A DNA stretch of 64,000 nucleotides. Origin: Isoetes taiwanensis (Eukaryota; Streptophyta; Lycopodiopsida; Isoetales; Isoetaceae). How positions within the stretch are numbered: position 1 is the stretch's first letter; every line of letters begins with the position of its first letter. The notes under the pieces are model-generated. The model searched no databases, was not told where the DNA came from, and worked only from the letters and a program-made list of their open reading frames with translations. The stretch spans positions 8,305,891 to 8,369,890 of the forward strand of contig JAJEKV010000035.1 in the NCBI GenBank assembly GCA_021234155.1, in the 5' to 3' direction. Both the position numbers and the translations under genes were made by a program. This document shows, piece by piece, positions 1 to 11,739 of this stretch.

Positions 1-924
1 TTTAAACAGTATCCAAGCATCCCCTCGAAACAATGCAAACGAGTATCTTTCAAGGCCTTGCAGAGAAAGGCCTTGCAGAGAATGACACCACCAGGTGGAC
101 GGTGATTCGTCCAGTGAAAAGCTTGCCTCAATCGAACATTCACAGCTGCAAACTGTAGGCGTGGTTGCAGGGACTAGGGACTCGGAATACACACTGTAAG
201 TGGAGATGATCAAGCTAGGAGCCACGCTCGACTGCCACCATGCCCGCCAAACAGTCTGAATCTAAAAACTTGCATGCTCTCAAATAGTGCTCTTTAAGTA
301 TATCAGAGCCACTCACTGTCACGGTCACGCTGACATCCAGCACACTGTTTTTCCCATCCTTCTCTGCATTCTTCTTCATCTCCTTCTCTTTCTTCTATAT
401 GCACTTCTTCTCCTGTTTCTGCCTCCTCACCTTTTCTCGTTCCTCCATCTTCTTCCTCTGTCTCTTCTCTTTCTCCATCTGTTTCAACTTCTTGCTCTAC
501 TCCTTTTGCTGCTGTCTGCTCTTCTTAAGTTCATCTCTTTCATTCTGTTCACGAATTACAACTCCAACATTCTTTCGTGGCCTACCCCTCTTCCTTGTTG
601 GCACAAAGGCCTCGCAGGGATTAGCCACTGAGTTCTTTTTAGAGGCAACTGCAGCACCTCAGAAGGAACCTCTACAAAGGCACTACGATGGAAAAGCCGA
701 TGGGAATCAAGGCTGAGGAAATCATTGGGAGCCAGCGGATTCATGCTGCCCCTGGGCCTGGCAGCTCCAGCACTGCTGCTCTCAGGAGGTCGTCCCTCCT
801 CATCCACAGAATCATGCATGCCCATGCCCTGCCCAGACCTAACACCTTTAACAAGTTTTTTTATCATTGAAACAGACTGAAACATACCTCTGTCACCTTC
901 GCCAGACCCTTGGCTACTCGGCAT
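1..924 (-). pseudogene. HUH-endonuclease (Rep-like) gene remnant with AT-hook, copy H2, cut by window edge
   Basis: Read on the minus strand, this is a decayed coding region that runs off the window. An AT-hook core KRGRPRK lies at 572-595, followed by a very basic Lys/Arg/Glu/Gln-rich stretch with two in-frame stops. Then comes a stretch ending GMVAVERGS, a TAG stop at 215-217, and LDHLHLQ at 191-214, which fits HUH motif II (His-hydrophobic-His). About 60 codons on, GYCLK at 1-14 fits motif III with its nucleophilic Tyr (codon 9-11). The window ends there. A 12-base direct repeat (CTCTGCAAGGCC) duplicates four codons near 60-85. The minus ORF at 556-924 is open in another frame, so there is at least one frameshift. 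The same motifs in the same order occur at 11740-12549. Rep-like HUH proteins nick DNA to start rolling-circle replication; assignment to a transposon (Replitron-like or other) is inference. No exact start is supported. Confidence 0.6.
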
Positions 925-1700
925 GGTGCTCCACAGAAAGCAGACAACAACGAGGCCCTTGCATCATGCATCTTCAAATACAAGCCGACTCCAACAAGAT
1001 CGCCCAAATGATGCCAAGCGTAGCCCATCAGGCCTAATTCTTGCCAGGCGTGAGGCTACCAAGCCGATTCCGGCCAGGCGTGAGGGCGCACAGGCGCTCC
1101 ATGCCAAATATCCTCTATGAGGGCAATTCCAAATCTGTTGGTGCCAAATCAGGCCGTCCATTAAGCAAGCAAATTCCAATCCAACGGCCCATAATGTTTT
1201 GACCCCAAAAAATCAAACAAACCTTTGTTTCATTCATTGGGAAACCTAACTTACAACAATATACCATTTTGTATGCAAAAGGGCAGCTAGATACAACAAA
1301 CCCATAAGTAAATTGGCCTTCATACGAAAACTCTAATACTGCTGTCGTCCCATATATGCACGCCTTCTCTGTGGTCTGCCAACTCTTGGAAAACGCATAC
1401 GGTTTCAAATACCGTTTCCAAATATATGCAACACCTCCGGCATTTGTACACCGTGAAAGAAAGAAAAACGTTCAACTTTCCTGTCAATATATTCATTATT
1501 TAAGTATATGTCTGTCCTTGATGAGGTGATGAGAACCATCGACATCCTTGCTCATCCGTCAGGTGCAAGTTTTGTTTGACTTCTCTAAATGTGTTACCTG
1601 TCATGATTCCTGTTAATTCACCATGGTATAAATGATAACCATCGATCCCTTACTTTGTTTCCATACCTGTACAGTCCCAATAATGTGTAAGCTGCAAACT
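925..1700. other. No gene seen
   Basis: Unremarkable sequence downstream of the PPR gene. Short imperfect repeats of a 'gccaggcgtgaggc' type occur near 1045-1090. The short ORFs here show no domain or codon pattern I trust. It should contain the 3' UTR of the PPR gene. Confidence 0.5.
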
Positions 1701-4292
1701 CTAAAAAAGTAATCCTACAACCTGTGTTGTGGCACGCCTTGCTCTTTCAACATCATGGTAGAGCCTACAGCCACCAAGTAAAGTTGTCCAAATTGCCAAA
1801 GTAGGATCAAGTAAAAGATTAATAATGAAGTCTTCAGTTTCGTCCAGCCATCCTATTCTTCCAAGTAGGCTGAGTAAACAACCACAGTGTCCGATTGTCG
1901 GTAGCATGCCACAGTCGTGAGATATGGAGAGAAAGTAATTACAACTCTCATCTACTAGTTCTTTAAAAGTGCATGCCGCGAGAAAGTTGAGATAAGTAAC
2001 TGCATCTGGCATCATCCCCTGTCTTAGTAAATGCCAAAAAAGTTGAAGTGCCTCCTCAGTATCAGCATTCTGGCAGTATGCTCCAATCATAACATTCCAA
2101 CAAACAATACTACATGTCAAAGAATGAATAAATGCTTTTTGTGCATCTTTAACATTGCCACACTTGGCATACATGTTTATCACAGCACTGGTTACTGCAG
2201 GATTCAAGTCTAATCCACTGTGCAGCATTTGAGCATGTATCCATTTCCCCTCTGTTAATGCTGCTAAAGAGGCACATGCTTCAAGAGCACTAATCAAAGT
2301 GATTGCATGTGGTACAATGCCCTCCAATTGCATCTGCTGGAAAACTTCAAGTGCATATCTGTCATGACCATTCTCAGCACAGGCAACTACCATAGATGTC
2401 CAAGAAACCACATTATGTTGGACTCTAGTGTTAAATGTGAACCAGGCATCCTTTGTGGTACCGCATTTCCCGTACATGTTTACCAATGCACTAATAATGA
2501 CAACATCCAGCTCAGATTTGCTCCCTATGAAGAGTGCATGCGCCCATTTGCTTACATTTACATCTGCCATCACAGCACATGCATCCAATATGGCTAAAAA
2601 CGTGAGATGATTTGGCATCATACCTTCCAGCTGCATGTGCTCAAGAATCCAAAGTGCTTCTTTTACACACCTATTAAAAGAAAAAGCTGCAATTATTGTT
2701 GTCCATGAAGTTACATTGCGGTCAGACATCCCATTGAATACTCCCAGAGCCTCCTTCAGGTAACAACATTTTCCATACATGTCAACCAGGGCAGTGCCAA
2801 TAGCTACATCCATCATTAAACTGCAACTTAACAAGAAAGCATGCAACCTTTTCCCTTCCTCCAGATCCCTAAAACAGGCACATGCATCAAACATGGTCGT
2901 GAAGGTAATGTTATTTGGAAGCATGCCTTTAGCTTGCATTTCTTGAAACAGCTTTATAGCTTTCTCCTCTTCCTTAGTCTGGACATATGCAGCAATCATG
3001 ACATTCCATGTGACCACATTTTTCTTGGGCATTCTATCAAAGACAACCTTTGCATCTAGGGCACTACCGCACTTGCCATACATGTTAACGATAGCTGTCT
3101 CAACAATAATGTCGGGCACAATTCCACTACACAACCTGCAGGCATGTATCCATCGGCATTCCAAAAGATCTGCAAGACAAGCATAAGCATGAAGCATGCA
3201 TACAAATGATACATTATCCGGTTCCACGCCTTCCAGTTGCATTGCCTTGAACACCTGCATTGCATCCATTTTAACCAGGTTATCTGTACAAGCTGTCACC
3301 ATAATGTTCCAAGATATAACATTTCTTTTTACCATGTTCTGAAAAATAATGTAAACATTGTCTAAGTATTTACATTTAGTATACATATTGAGAAGAGCGT
3401 TTCCCACAATGATATATAGTTCATATCCTTCCTTTATAACATAAGCATGCATTCTCTTCCCTTCTTCCAAGTCTGACAGACCACCACATGCATTGATAAC
3501 GCTCACAAATGTCACCTTGCTTGTCTTCAATCCCTCCTCTTGCATTTGTATAAAAACATTAACAGCATCAACATTGTGCCCATTCTGAACATACGCTGCA
3601 AGCATGGCATTCCAGGAAACAATATCTCTTTCCTGCATCTCGTTGAAGAGTTTCTGTGCATCTTTTAGACTTCCACATTTGCCATACATTTCAACAAGAG
3701 CAGTTGCAACAATTATGTTTGATTCAAGCCCAAATGCCATAATGCACCTATGCATCTCTCTGCCACTTTCTAAACTCGCAGCCCCATTGAAAACAGCAAC
3801 AATTGTGCTAAAGGTGAACCTGTCTGGCTTCACGTCTTCCATGATCATACTATCAAACAAGTGAAGGGCATCCCGATCAAGTCCTAGTAGAACATATGCC
3901 CTAATCATAACATTCCATGCATAAATATCCTTTTCGGCCATTTGATTAAACACAACGTGAGCATGTTCCAATGACCCAGATTCTACATATAACTTCAAAA
4001 TAAGATATCTAAGCTGTATCTTCTGCCACCATTCAGGATGTTCTAAAATCTGAGAATGAACAAGCTTACCTCGGGGAAGAATTTTATTATTGGTACACCA
4101 TCGCAATAGCAATATAGTAGTATATGGTACTTCATGATCTGGCTCACGTTTCTGGGATATGTCCTTGTTTTGCAGTGTAAATTCCTTGCTTTTGCAACAT
4201 GGTACTCCAAATGAGACAGGCTGCATTGAGAAATTCTGATAATATTTGGCTCCTCCAGGGATGGATGTAACTGTAATGGCCATGGAGGGCAA
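1701..4292 (-). CDS. PLS-class pentatricopeptide repeat protein, intronless, lacking DYW domain
   Basis: 863 residues, a single uninterrupted ORF. From about residue 120 to 830 it is built of PPR units in P-L-S order, with repeated signatures such as NALLNMYTKCK, DIVSWNAMLAAYVQNG, and A-MYGKCG linkers recurring about every 100 residues (seven or eight P-L-S triplets). This is the architecture of organelle RNA-binding PPR proteins that usually specify C-to-U editing sites. The N-terminal ~60 residues are poor in acidic residues and could be a plastid or mitochondrial presequence, though not a textbook one. The C-terminus (IWTTLLGGCRLYHDVERA...) matches only the opening of an E1 motif and stops at TAG; no E2 or DYW deaminase follows. 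It may therefore need a partner deaminase in trans or be C-terminally shortened. The ATG at 4290-4292 starts the longest frame. The family call is near certain; the target transcript is unknown. Confidence 0.93.
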   Translation of the reverse strand: MPSMAITVTSIPGGAKYYQNFSMQPVSFGVPCCKSKEFTLQNKDISQKREPDHEVPYTTILLLRWCTNNKILPRGKLVHSQILEHPEWWQKIQLRYLILKLYVESGSLEHAHVVFNQMAEKDIYAWNVMIRAYVLLGLDRDALHLFDSMIMEDVKPDRFTFSTIVAVFNGAASLESGREMHRCIMAFGLESNIIVATALVEMYGKCGSLKDAQKLFNEMQERDIVSWNAMLAAYVQNGHNVDAVNVFIQMQEEGLKTSKVTFVSVINACGGLSDLEEGKRMHAYVIKEGYELYIIVGNALLNMYTKCKYLDNVYIIFQNMVKRNVISWNIMVTACTDNLVKMDAMQVFKAMQLEGVEPDNVSFVCMLHAYACLADLLECRWIHACRLCSGIVPDIIVETAIVNMYGKCGSALDAKVVFDRMPKKNVVTWNVMIAAYVQTKEEEKAIKLFQEMQAKGMLPNNITFTTMFDACACFRDLEEGKRLHAFLLSCSLMMDVAIGTALVDMYGKCCYLKEALGVFNGMSDRNVTSWTTIIAAFSFNRCVKEALWILEHMQLEGMMPNHLTFLAILDACAVMADVNVSKWAHALFIGSKSELDVVIISALVNMYGKCGTTKDAWFTFNTRVQHNVVSWTSMVVACAENGHDRYALEVFQQMQLEGIVPHAITLISALEACASLAALTEGKWIHAQMLHSGLDLNPAVTSAVINMYAKCGNVKDAQKAFIHSLTCSIVCWNVMIGAYCQNADTEEALQLFWHLLRQGMMPDAVTYLNFLAACTFKELVDESCNYFLSISHDCGMLPTIGHCGCLLSLLGRIGWLDETEDFIINLLLDPTLAIWTTLLGGCRLYHDVERARRATTQVVGLLF

Positions 4293-4510
4293 TGTAATGG
4301 TCGCCGCATGGACACATTGCCGAATGGGTACTTTAGCAGCCTTAAAGTAATAGGAAACTGCAGAATATTCTGTGAATTTTTTCAGATCGGGTAGCCCACA
4401 ACATTTTGAATCGAAAAGACAAACAACATTTCAATGGTGCATATTAATGGTGCATATTGACCGGTATGGTTGAAAATATCTGACTTACATATATTCTTAC
4501 AAGAAACTTA

Positions 4511-4534
4511 TCGCGGCGGCCAAGGCCGCCGCGA
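4511..4534. repeat. Perfect 11-bp GC-rich palindrome
   Basis: Arms TCGCGGCGGCC and GGCCGCCGCGA separated by AA, in otherwise AT-rich DNA about 220 bp upstream of the PPR start codon. GC-rich inverted segments of similar composition occur at about 25193-25217 and 55044-55062. It could be a small hairpin or a relic of a transposon end. Confidence 0.7.
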
Positions 4535-4680
4535 ACATTTCTCTTCCCCAACTCGTCTATACATGCTAGAACATGCAGAATTTGAACCTGCATTTTGTTG
4601 CCTTGTGTTCAGTGCCCACACGATAGAAGAATATTGATCATAACGACTCGTTATGAAAGATGTTTTGCATTAAATCAAAA

Positions 4681-4732
4681 GAATCTAAGTTCCGAACATA
4701 CAAAAAGAATCTAAGTTCCGAACATACAAAAA
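4681..4732. repeat. 26-bp tandem duplication
   Basis: Two adjacent near-identical units beginning GAATCTAAGTTCCGAACATA. Confidence 0.9.
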
Positions 4733-4940
4733 TTGAACTGTGTTTGAGCATGGGGAATTCTAACCTCTGTAGTTTAAGGAGCCCTATAAATACTGCTCCA
4801 TGGATAGATCTAAACTTAAGTCTTTAGGCCACTTGAAGCAAAATAGAAAGGCACTGTGTATTAATAGTCATCCTAAAGCCTATGATACTGACCCTGGAAG
4901 TAACACACATAATAGATTTTAAATTATTAAAATCATGCAG

Positions 4941-5030
4941 CATATCATGAGAGAGATTTAATGTACTGCGAATCATCTATTTATATACATATCATGAGAG
5001 AGATATAAAGTATTGCCAATCATCCATTGA
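4941..5030. repeat. Diverged 47-bp tandem duplication
   Basis: Two units beginning CATATCATGAGAGAGAT at 4941 and 4988, with several substitutions between them. Confidence 0.7.
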
Positions 5031-5031
5031 T

Positions 5032-5107
5032 GTATTCTACCAGTTAGCCCTTACAACTTATCAATAGGAGTATTCTACCAGTTAGCCCTTACAACTTATC
5101 AATAGGA
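5032..5107. repeat. 38-bp tandem duplication
   Basis: Two identical adjacent units beginning GTATTCTACCAGTTAGCCCT, so the event is recent. Confidence 0.92.
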
Positions 5108-5180
5108 GTTTAGTGAGGAAATTCTCACCAAAAATATTCTATCACATGGCATATACACCTGCTGCAGATCACCTACAGCT

Positions 5181-5280
5181 TAGACCAGCCTAGCACATGG
5201 CCTAGCCAATATACCATATCATAGCTCAACTAGACCAGCCTAGCACATTGCCTAGCCAATATACCATATCATAGCTCAAT
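5181..5280. repeat. 50-bp tandem duplication
   Basis: Two adjacent units beginning TAGACCAGCCTAGCACAT that differ at about two positions. Confidence 0.92.
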
Positions 5281-6234
5281 TAATACTTATGTTTCTATCT
5301 GCACAGAGCAAGCAATAGCAAGCACACACTTAAGTCTTAACAATTAGCACCTGACAACCTCCACTAAATCAACCAACAATTCAATGGCCGAGAATAAACA
5401 AAAGCTAACAAACCCTAGCAATAATAGAAAATCATATTGCCACAAAAGATTCAGCATATAAGCGTATCCATGGAATTATGAAAGAAGAAGATGGGGCTAA
5501 AGGAAGCGTAGATGTAGGCTCATGGTAAGCAGCATATGCCAGTCTTTGATAAATATAACATTTGCACCTATATATATTCTATATATATTCTGCAACCAAG
5601 TGAAAATTTTTGCTCATCATGAATATCTGTCTATAGAACCCAATTGCATCATATACCTTGAGCACCAAAGTTTTTAAGAATTGGACAAAGTTTTTGGGAC
5701 CTTCTTGTGGACATGTTGTCTAGATTTTTAGTTTGTTTATGAGACATGCCTTTGCACTTGGTGATCAATATTTAGGTAAAATTTAGGTACTTACAGGAAA
5801 CATTCTTTTTTGCAGCATCTGGCATCAATCCTGGACATCTCACTTATTTTCGTTTTTGTGGTCGAGTGATTGCATTGGCCTTGATGCACGGAGTGCAGTT
5901 AGACATATTATTTGTTGTTTCCTTCTTCAAACAGCTAGCAGGTGTTCCCGTAAACTTGGGAAGATGCTAAAGATATAGATCCATGTCGGCATGAAAGTTG
6001 TAAAGAAATCTTGAACATGGATCTTTGAAGCTTTGGATTCGGATGCATTAAGCCTAAATTTTTGTCGATTGAAGTAGATATCTTTGGGTTGTCACAAAAC
6101 CGTAGAACTTTGTCCCGGAGGCATGGATATGATGGTGAAACAGTAATAATAGGTTGGACTTTGTGAACCTTCTAGTGCGACAAAAGACTTGGAAGAACGT
6201 CACCACGACAAAGTTAAATGTATCATATACTTCT

Positions 6235-6402
6235 TTCGATAATAGGCTGCTTCTGTCATTCATTGGCACTTTCATTATCAAAAAACTAATAAGTTCATAT
6301 GCTATAAATAACAAATTTTTTTTTCGATAATAGTCGCTCACGTCATTCATTGGCACTCATTATCAAAACTAATAAGTTCATATGCTACAAATAACAAATT
6401 TT
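6235..6402. repeat. 88-bp tandem duplication
   Basis: Two units starting TTCGATAATAG (6235 and 6323) and both ending with 'aataagttcatatgct', with small indels. Confidence 0.85.
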
Positions 6403-9125
6403 CTGTGCTTGCCTTGGTATTCTACTGAGATATGTCATTAAACACCATTTCTACATCTTCCAAATGCTTTAAATACATGGTAATTAAGGCATTTTGCCGC
6501 GATAACAAATGAGTTAAATCCATGTTCCTCAATACGGATGTGCAACCATCCGCGCTTGAGCAAGAGTTGCATGTATCATACATGCATCAATGATGTTCAA
6601 AAGGTAACTACATTAAGTCTCATGTCTTCTTCCTGCATTTGATGAAAGACTTTGAAAATCTCAATAGGAAAACTTAAAATCCATATTTAATATTATAAAG
6701 CTTAATAGAATCATTATCGTTTTTATAAAGTCTTTGGAAGGGGACAACACTAAGATTAATATGAGTTGCAGTATTAATATCTACATACTTGTTAAAAGGT
6801 GTTATGATAGAGTTCAACTTAGATATTCCGGTTCTTAACTAAGAGATCAAGCCAATCTCAAAGGAACTTCATGTGGCAATGATCTGATTTTAAGTATATA
6901 TGGATATCACACGAAGATGGCAAGATCAAACTATGGGAAAAATCTGATTGTATGCGGGGCCTTGTTGGTCATGTAAAAAAGCGAGAGAAAAGGCCACATA
7001 GGTGATTTTGACTTGATTATGTTTTACGGATTGAAGAATTATGCATGATCATTAAACTAGATGCCTTCTAATCTCGGGCGTTGTGTTCAATGAATTCTCC
7101 GGCTATGGACAATATAGTCTTCCGTCCGTCATTTTCAGTCTAGTAAAATGAACTATATCGCGTGTGAAGAGGTTGCCCAGGACTCATGTACATGAATTAT
7201 AGAAGAAATTGCCGAATCTTGAAGATAACAACTAACCTTGGCAAGTGATTGATTTGGAGCTAGAATAAAAGGCGAGGCCTTGGTGGAAATTCTCAAACAA
7301 TTGGCGATACAAAGGCGTTGCAATTGGCCCTTAGCCCCTGGCCGATGAAGCGACCTATCATCGATAAGACTCCTGTTGGCGGAGGTTCAATCAGTAAATT
7401 ATGCCACACAAAGGGTACCATTACGCCTTTGCTTCTGCGAGATACCGCATACCGTTCCAAACACAAACAACTCCAGAACACCCAAATAAGGAAGCACGTA
7501 GATCAAGCCCTCTTAGTTGCAATATCCTCCAGACATTTTGGAGCTTGGCCACGAAAATCTTCTTCTGCATTTGATGAAGGACTTTGAAAATCTCAATTAG
7601 ATCTTCTTCTCTGTTCTCTACCCCCTACACCTAATCCGGGAGTAATTTTTACCCTAATATAAGCCCCACTCGGGGGGAAACCCATCGGAATCCTTGGTCA
7701 CTACAACGAAGATGCGACAAAGCGAGTTGGATGCGTCATAGTCCCCGGATATTATTTGCGGTGAAGCCCATTTGGGTAGCTTCATTTGAGCAATGTGGTT
7801 TCTTTATCCGCCCCGATTGAATACATGGAGCTCATATTTTCGGCTGGATTGGAATGCCAATACCTACATTCAAAAATCATCCCAAGTGCTAAGTGCTGCT
7901 AATGCGGCCACCCAAAGCCCGAGAGGAATGGGGCGGCGAGCACTAAAGCAAGGGGAAAAAGACCGTCATAGCGCCGATAAATGCCGCGATACCACATACG
8001 TCTTATACCACGTGTCAACGGGAGGGCTCTTCAAATAAATAGCTCTCAAACAAATATTTTCAAACAGAAATTGACACACCATTATATATGAGTGATAGAG
8101 GGCTGCCTGACCGCTGATAATTGGGGCCATCTGAACCTTCTAAATTGCCACGTGGCACAATGGACGGTTGTGATGGCTTCCTCCAGTCTGATGATTCTTG
8201 GCGAGCCAAGCTTGGTGTCGATGCTCGGTGCTTTGGGTATGGGCCTAGGTTCTAGTGCTTCGTATGGCATCATCGATGCAATTTGAGGGAAGGTCATAAC
8301 CGTGTCTTTCTGTATTTTTGTTGTATGTTTTAGGCCTCGGCCTCTCTATCTTCGATGCGGGTTTCGTGGCTTATGTTACCCAAGGCCTAATTCTATGAAG
8401 ATTTCGCCCCCAAATCTTTTATTAGTAATTGAGGCGTTCATGGTTCTTGCCTTCTATCACGGTTTCAACTGCTTTTGTCGATCCCAAGGGTTTAGTATAT
8501 CCGTTAGCCATAAAAAATGCGGCATGGGCATGTGCAGGAAACCAAGAATTTGTTGCCTTGAAGAATTTGTTGTCTTAAATGCCTTCAAGGCATCGCTACT
8601 CTGTATCGGAATTCACGAACAGAGGTTGAACTTGATCCGTTGCATCGGTGCATTTTTTGCGAAGCTTATTACGCAAAGATCCATGTTCGATTGGGTTTTT
8701 GCTTGGATTAAATGATTGAGAAATGATCAAGATTCGAACCTCGAGGATTCCACGATTCAAACACCCGTGACATAATGGCTCGAAGTTCTTCGTAAATCGT
8801 CAAACGGAGAGGATTCATCCGGTAAATGATCTGTGGCAGCCCAAGATTCTGATTATGGCCCTCTTCGGTGAGCGTTTTTGAAATTATGCATATTTTTTCG
8901 GCATGCGCCACATGCGAAACAGAGCCCTGGGTATACTTTCCTAGCTAGCCTAGTGATGATGATTTGCCCAGCGATGATACTTTTAAGCATGATGGCCACA
9001 GCGATGGATTTGGTCGTCCCTGGATTGGAGATTGGAAGCAAGGATGTGGCTCTGATTTCTTATAGAAATCATCACATCCCCTTTATGCCTGCACTTGGTC
9101 TAGCATCATCGCAAATTGAGACTTA

Positions 9126-9535
9126 AATTGACTGTTTACTTACAATTTTGGCATGATTCATCCATACTCAATTCGCTTTCTGGGATCTTGCATATGCTAT
9201 CGGCTTTTATAAACCCAGGTAAATCGAATCTATCTTTGCTTTGCTAGTTTGCAGTAGATTTAGTATTCCATTTCCATAGTGAAACTTTGCAATCGTATTT
9301 CCAGCAAGTGTCTTCCAAATTTGTTGGTTCTAGCCGCTTGGTCTAGCATCAAATCAGGTTGCCCTAGGGCAAATTGACCTTCTTCAGATCTGGATTGACT
9401 CTTTCGTTGCAAATTTAGCATGATTCACCCATATTCAATTCGTCAGCTTTTATGAATCCAGGTAAATCCAATCTATCTTTTGCTTTGCTAGTTTGCAGTA
9501 GATTTAGTATTCCTTTTCCATTACTATGTCAGCAT
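9126..9535. repeat. ~265-bp imperfect tandem repeat
   Basis: Two units share TTGACT, GCATGATTCA, AGGTAAATC and GCTAGTTTGCAGTAGATTTA in the same order (about 9128-9290 and 9393-9530). The second is shortened internally. No coding potential seen. Confidence 0.75.
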
Positions 9536-9784
9536 AGTTAAGCTATAATATAATTCTATATAATAGGCAACTCAAACTGATTATTCACTGTGCATGCATA
9601 GTATGTCATAACAATGGCATGCACATACAAATTACACAAATCAAAGGTTTCTAGCCAGTAATTCATACATCTCCAAGCTTCAACGAAGGCTACACACATA
9701 AACTTAAAAAATCAATACTATTTACAATCTGTTCTCCACTACAAGCTATGGCTCGGTTACCTTCCTCTTGCTTGGCCCGGCAAT

Positions 9785-10390
9785 CTACGTGTCATGACGC
9801 CTCCTTATCATCTCTAACTCCCGCAATTCCTTTATGAGGAGCGCTCTACAAAGGTTCAGATGAGAACAGAGCATCCCCATCTCAAAGACGAGAGAGTCCA
9901 CACCACACTGTCCCACCACCCCCATGGCGCTCCCAATCTGCTCTAAAGTAATTGCAAGCACCATGCGCAAATGCTTCATTGCTGAACACACACTCTTCAC
10001 GGCCTCTTCCGCGTACCTTAAAACCTGCACGAAATCATACTCTTCTTCTTTAAGGCCAGATTCCACAACTGACTGATCCACAAAGCTATCATTGATCACA
10101 ATCACCTCTCGCTCGCCATCATGATGTGCTCTCATCCCATTATCACCTAAAGTAACAAGCAAAAGAAGTTAGAGAAGCTCACATGGACATATTCATAGTG
10201 TGAAGTCAGGTTGCTACATCAAACAATGTCAAACAATATCAAAGTCATCATCACGAATATTGAGGGGAATAAATTCAGCATAAGGATCAACAGTTTCCGG
10301 AGATGAGGGTTGCACTCCACTATTGGCATACACAAACTCATCACTACTACACCCTCTCTCAGAGCTCTCTTCTCCATCCTCAAATATGCC
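9785..10390 (-). pseudogene. Remnant of an acidic protein gene, possibly a Myb/SANT-like transposon accessory protein
   Basis: The minus ORF at 10162-9785 encodes 125 residues with a regular heptad-like C-terminal half, a likely helical segment. Just upstream on the minus strand (about 10390-10231), a different frame reads as a Ser/Glu/Asp-rich linker, including SSDEFVYANSG and NIRDDDFDIV before a stop. Together they resemble the region after a Myb/SANT-like DNA-binding domain in plant PIF/Harbinger-associated proteins, where an acidic linker leads to a coiled C-terminal part. The DNA-binding domain itself is not readable upstream. The resemblance is from memory; the family call is weak. That this was once coding is more likely than not. 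Confidence 0.3.
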
Positions 10391-11013
10391 AGCAGCATCC
10401 CAAAACTATTTCCGCCTTCTTCCAACACACTCTATCGGAACCATGCCTAGTTGGCTCCCAAACAGTGCCATGCGTACATCCTTATAGCTATGGAGCTAAC
10501 ATAATCCGCCACGCTGCTTGCACTCTCTCCAATGAGGTGTATGCGGAATTATTAGGCAAGACTCAAGAGCTTGCAAACCTAAATTTACCAGTCTGCACCA
10601 TACATTTAATAGTGTGAAAAAGAGACGCGGTTCTGAACTTGCCAGCATGATATGCTATATAGTGCATAGCTTTGGCCATGAGGTTTTGATTATCAAGTAC
10701 AAGTGCTTCACCCGCTAGCACCATATAATGCATAGAGCTCTTTATCAACATTAATTCACCCCGTTATGGAGATGAGACGTAAACTGCCATTTGGCGAAAA
10801 TTCCTCGATTTTCCTGTGTTTATTTCTTATAGGTAATTTGGCGTTTACAGGTTCTTGGTGGCGTCGCTTGCACCGCCGCCATAGCTTCCAGACCTGTTTT
10901 TGATCGGCTTCCCCTGTTTTCGCATCTGTTTTCTACTCTGGGCGGCCATTTCTGTGCTTGTGCAGAGGTTTGTGCAGAGCGAGACCTTCCGACCATAGCT
11001 GCCGGCCATAGCC
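10391..11013. other. No gene seen
   Basis: Contains a short GC-richer part from about 10850. The segment CCGACCATAGCTGCCGGCCA recurs at about 10988 and 11210, and GCCGGCCATAGCCTCAGAG recurs within 50 bp. No coding region supported. Confidence 0.45.
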
Positions 11014-11379
11014 TCAGAGTGTCATCGCCGGCCATAGCCTCAGAGCTTCAACAAACAAACAGGGGCGGAGCCTTGAAGAAGCAGGGTCTTGAGCCTTCAT
11101 GTCGATCGGAAGAGGAAACTCGCCTTCACCTGCAAATATTTCCTTCAAATCCGACCTGGGCTGCAGCGTAACCTGGTATCTCTTCTCCAAACAAACAACA
11201 GGGGGCTTCCGACCATAGCTGCCGGCCATATGCTGGATATGATCTGCATATAAAGCAGGCGCAGACGATCCAAGAACCAAGACATCTTTCTGATACTCCA
11301 ACGAGCTGGAAGCCAACATTCTGGAGACATTTTCAAGCTCTAACACAGGGCTTTTGGTGAGAAAATTTGTGGCAAGCAA
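11014..11379 (-). CDS. Hypothetical ORF, 121 residues
   Basis: An open frame with fairly even amino-acid composition and no transmembrane segment or domain I recognise. It overlaps the short GC-richer repeats noted around 10990-11230, so it may be an exon fragment of a mobile element rather than a gene. Downstream on the minus strand nothing continues the frame. Confidence 0.2.
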   Translation of the reverse strand: MLATNFLTKSPVLELENVSRMLASSSLEYQKDVLVLGSSAPALYADHIQHMAGSYGRKPPVVCLEKRYQVTLQPRSDLKEIFAGEGEFPLPIDMKAQDPASSRLRPCLFVEALRLWPAMTL

Positions 11380-11739
11380 AAAAACGGATCTGTTCGTCGG
11401 AGTTGGGCAGATCGTTAAACAGACCCAACTGTCTTGCTTGGAGTTTACTTATCTCCACGAATCGGACCCCTTTTGCAGTGATTTCTTCTCCTTTTGTTGC
11501 GCAGCAGAGCACCGACCATGGTGGCCAATGTGAAGGTAGAAACAAGCAGGGGCAGAACTGTGTAGAAACAAGCAGGTAGAAACAAGCAGGGGCGGAAGAT
11601 TGAAGCGATTAAGGCAGATTGAAGCAAGATCAAAGCAAATTGAAGCAAGAATCACGGTCGAAAAAGAATGCCGGAATTTCCACCAAACGCCGGTTTACGT
11701 TTGGTAGCCAGTCGGATTTCGGGGTTTCCGGCCGGTTAC

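Larger units (their letters stand above)
4293..9784. other. Gene-poor AT-rich region
   Basis: Upstream of the PPR gene I see no coding region I can support over about 5.5 kb. ORFs of 60-137 codons here (for example the plus ORF at 8302-8715) have no recognisable motif and no neighbours in frame. The stretch holds a GC-rich palindrome and several short tandem duplications, listed separately. The PPR promoter should be near 4293-4500, but I could not assign a TATA box. Confidence 0.5.

Noticed and set aside
287-631. Plus-strand Leu/Phe-rich ORFs near 290-720
   Set aside because: They are the antisense of the Lys/Glu/Arg-rich part of HUH remnant H2; the composition is the mirror of the coding strand.
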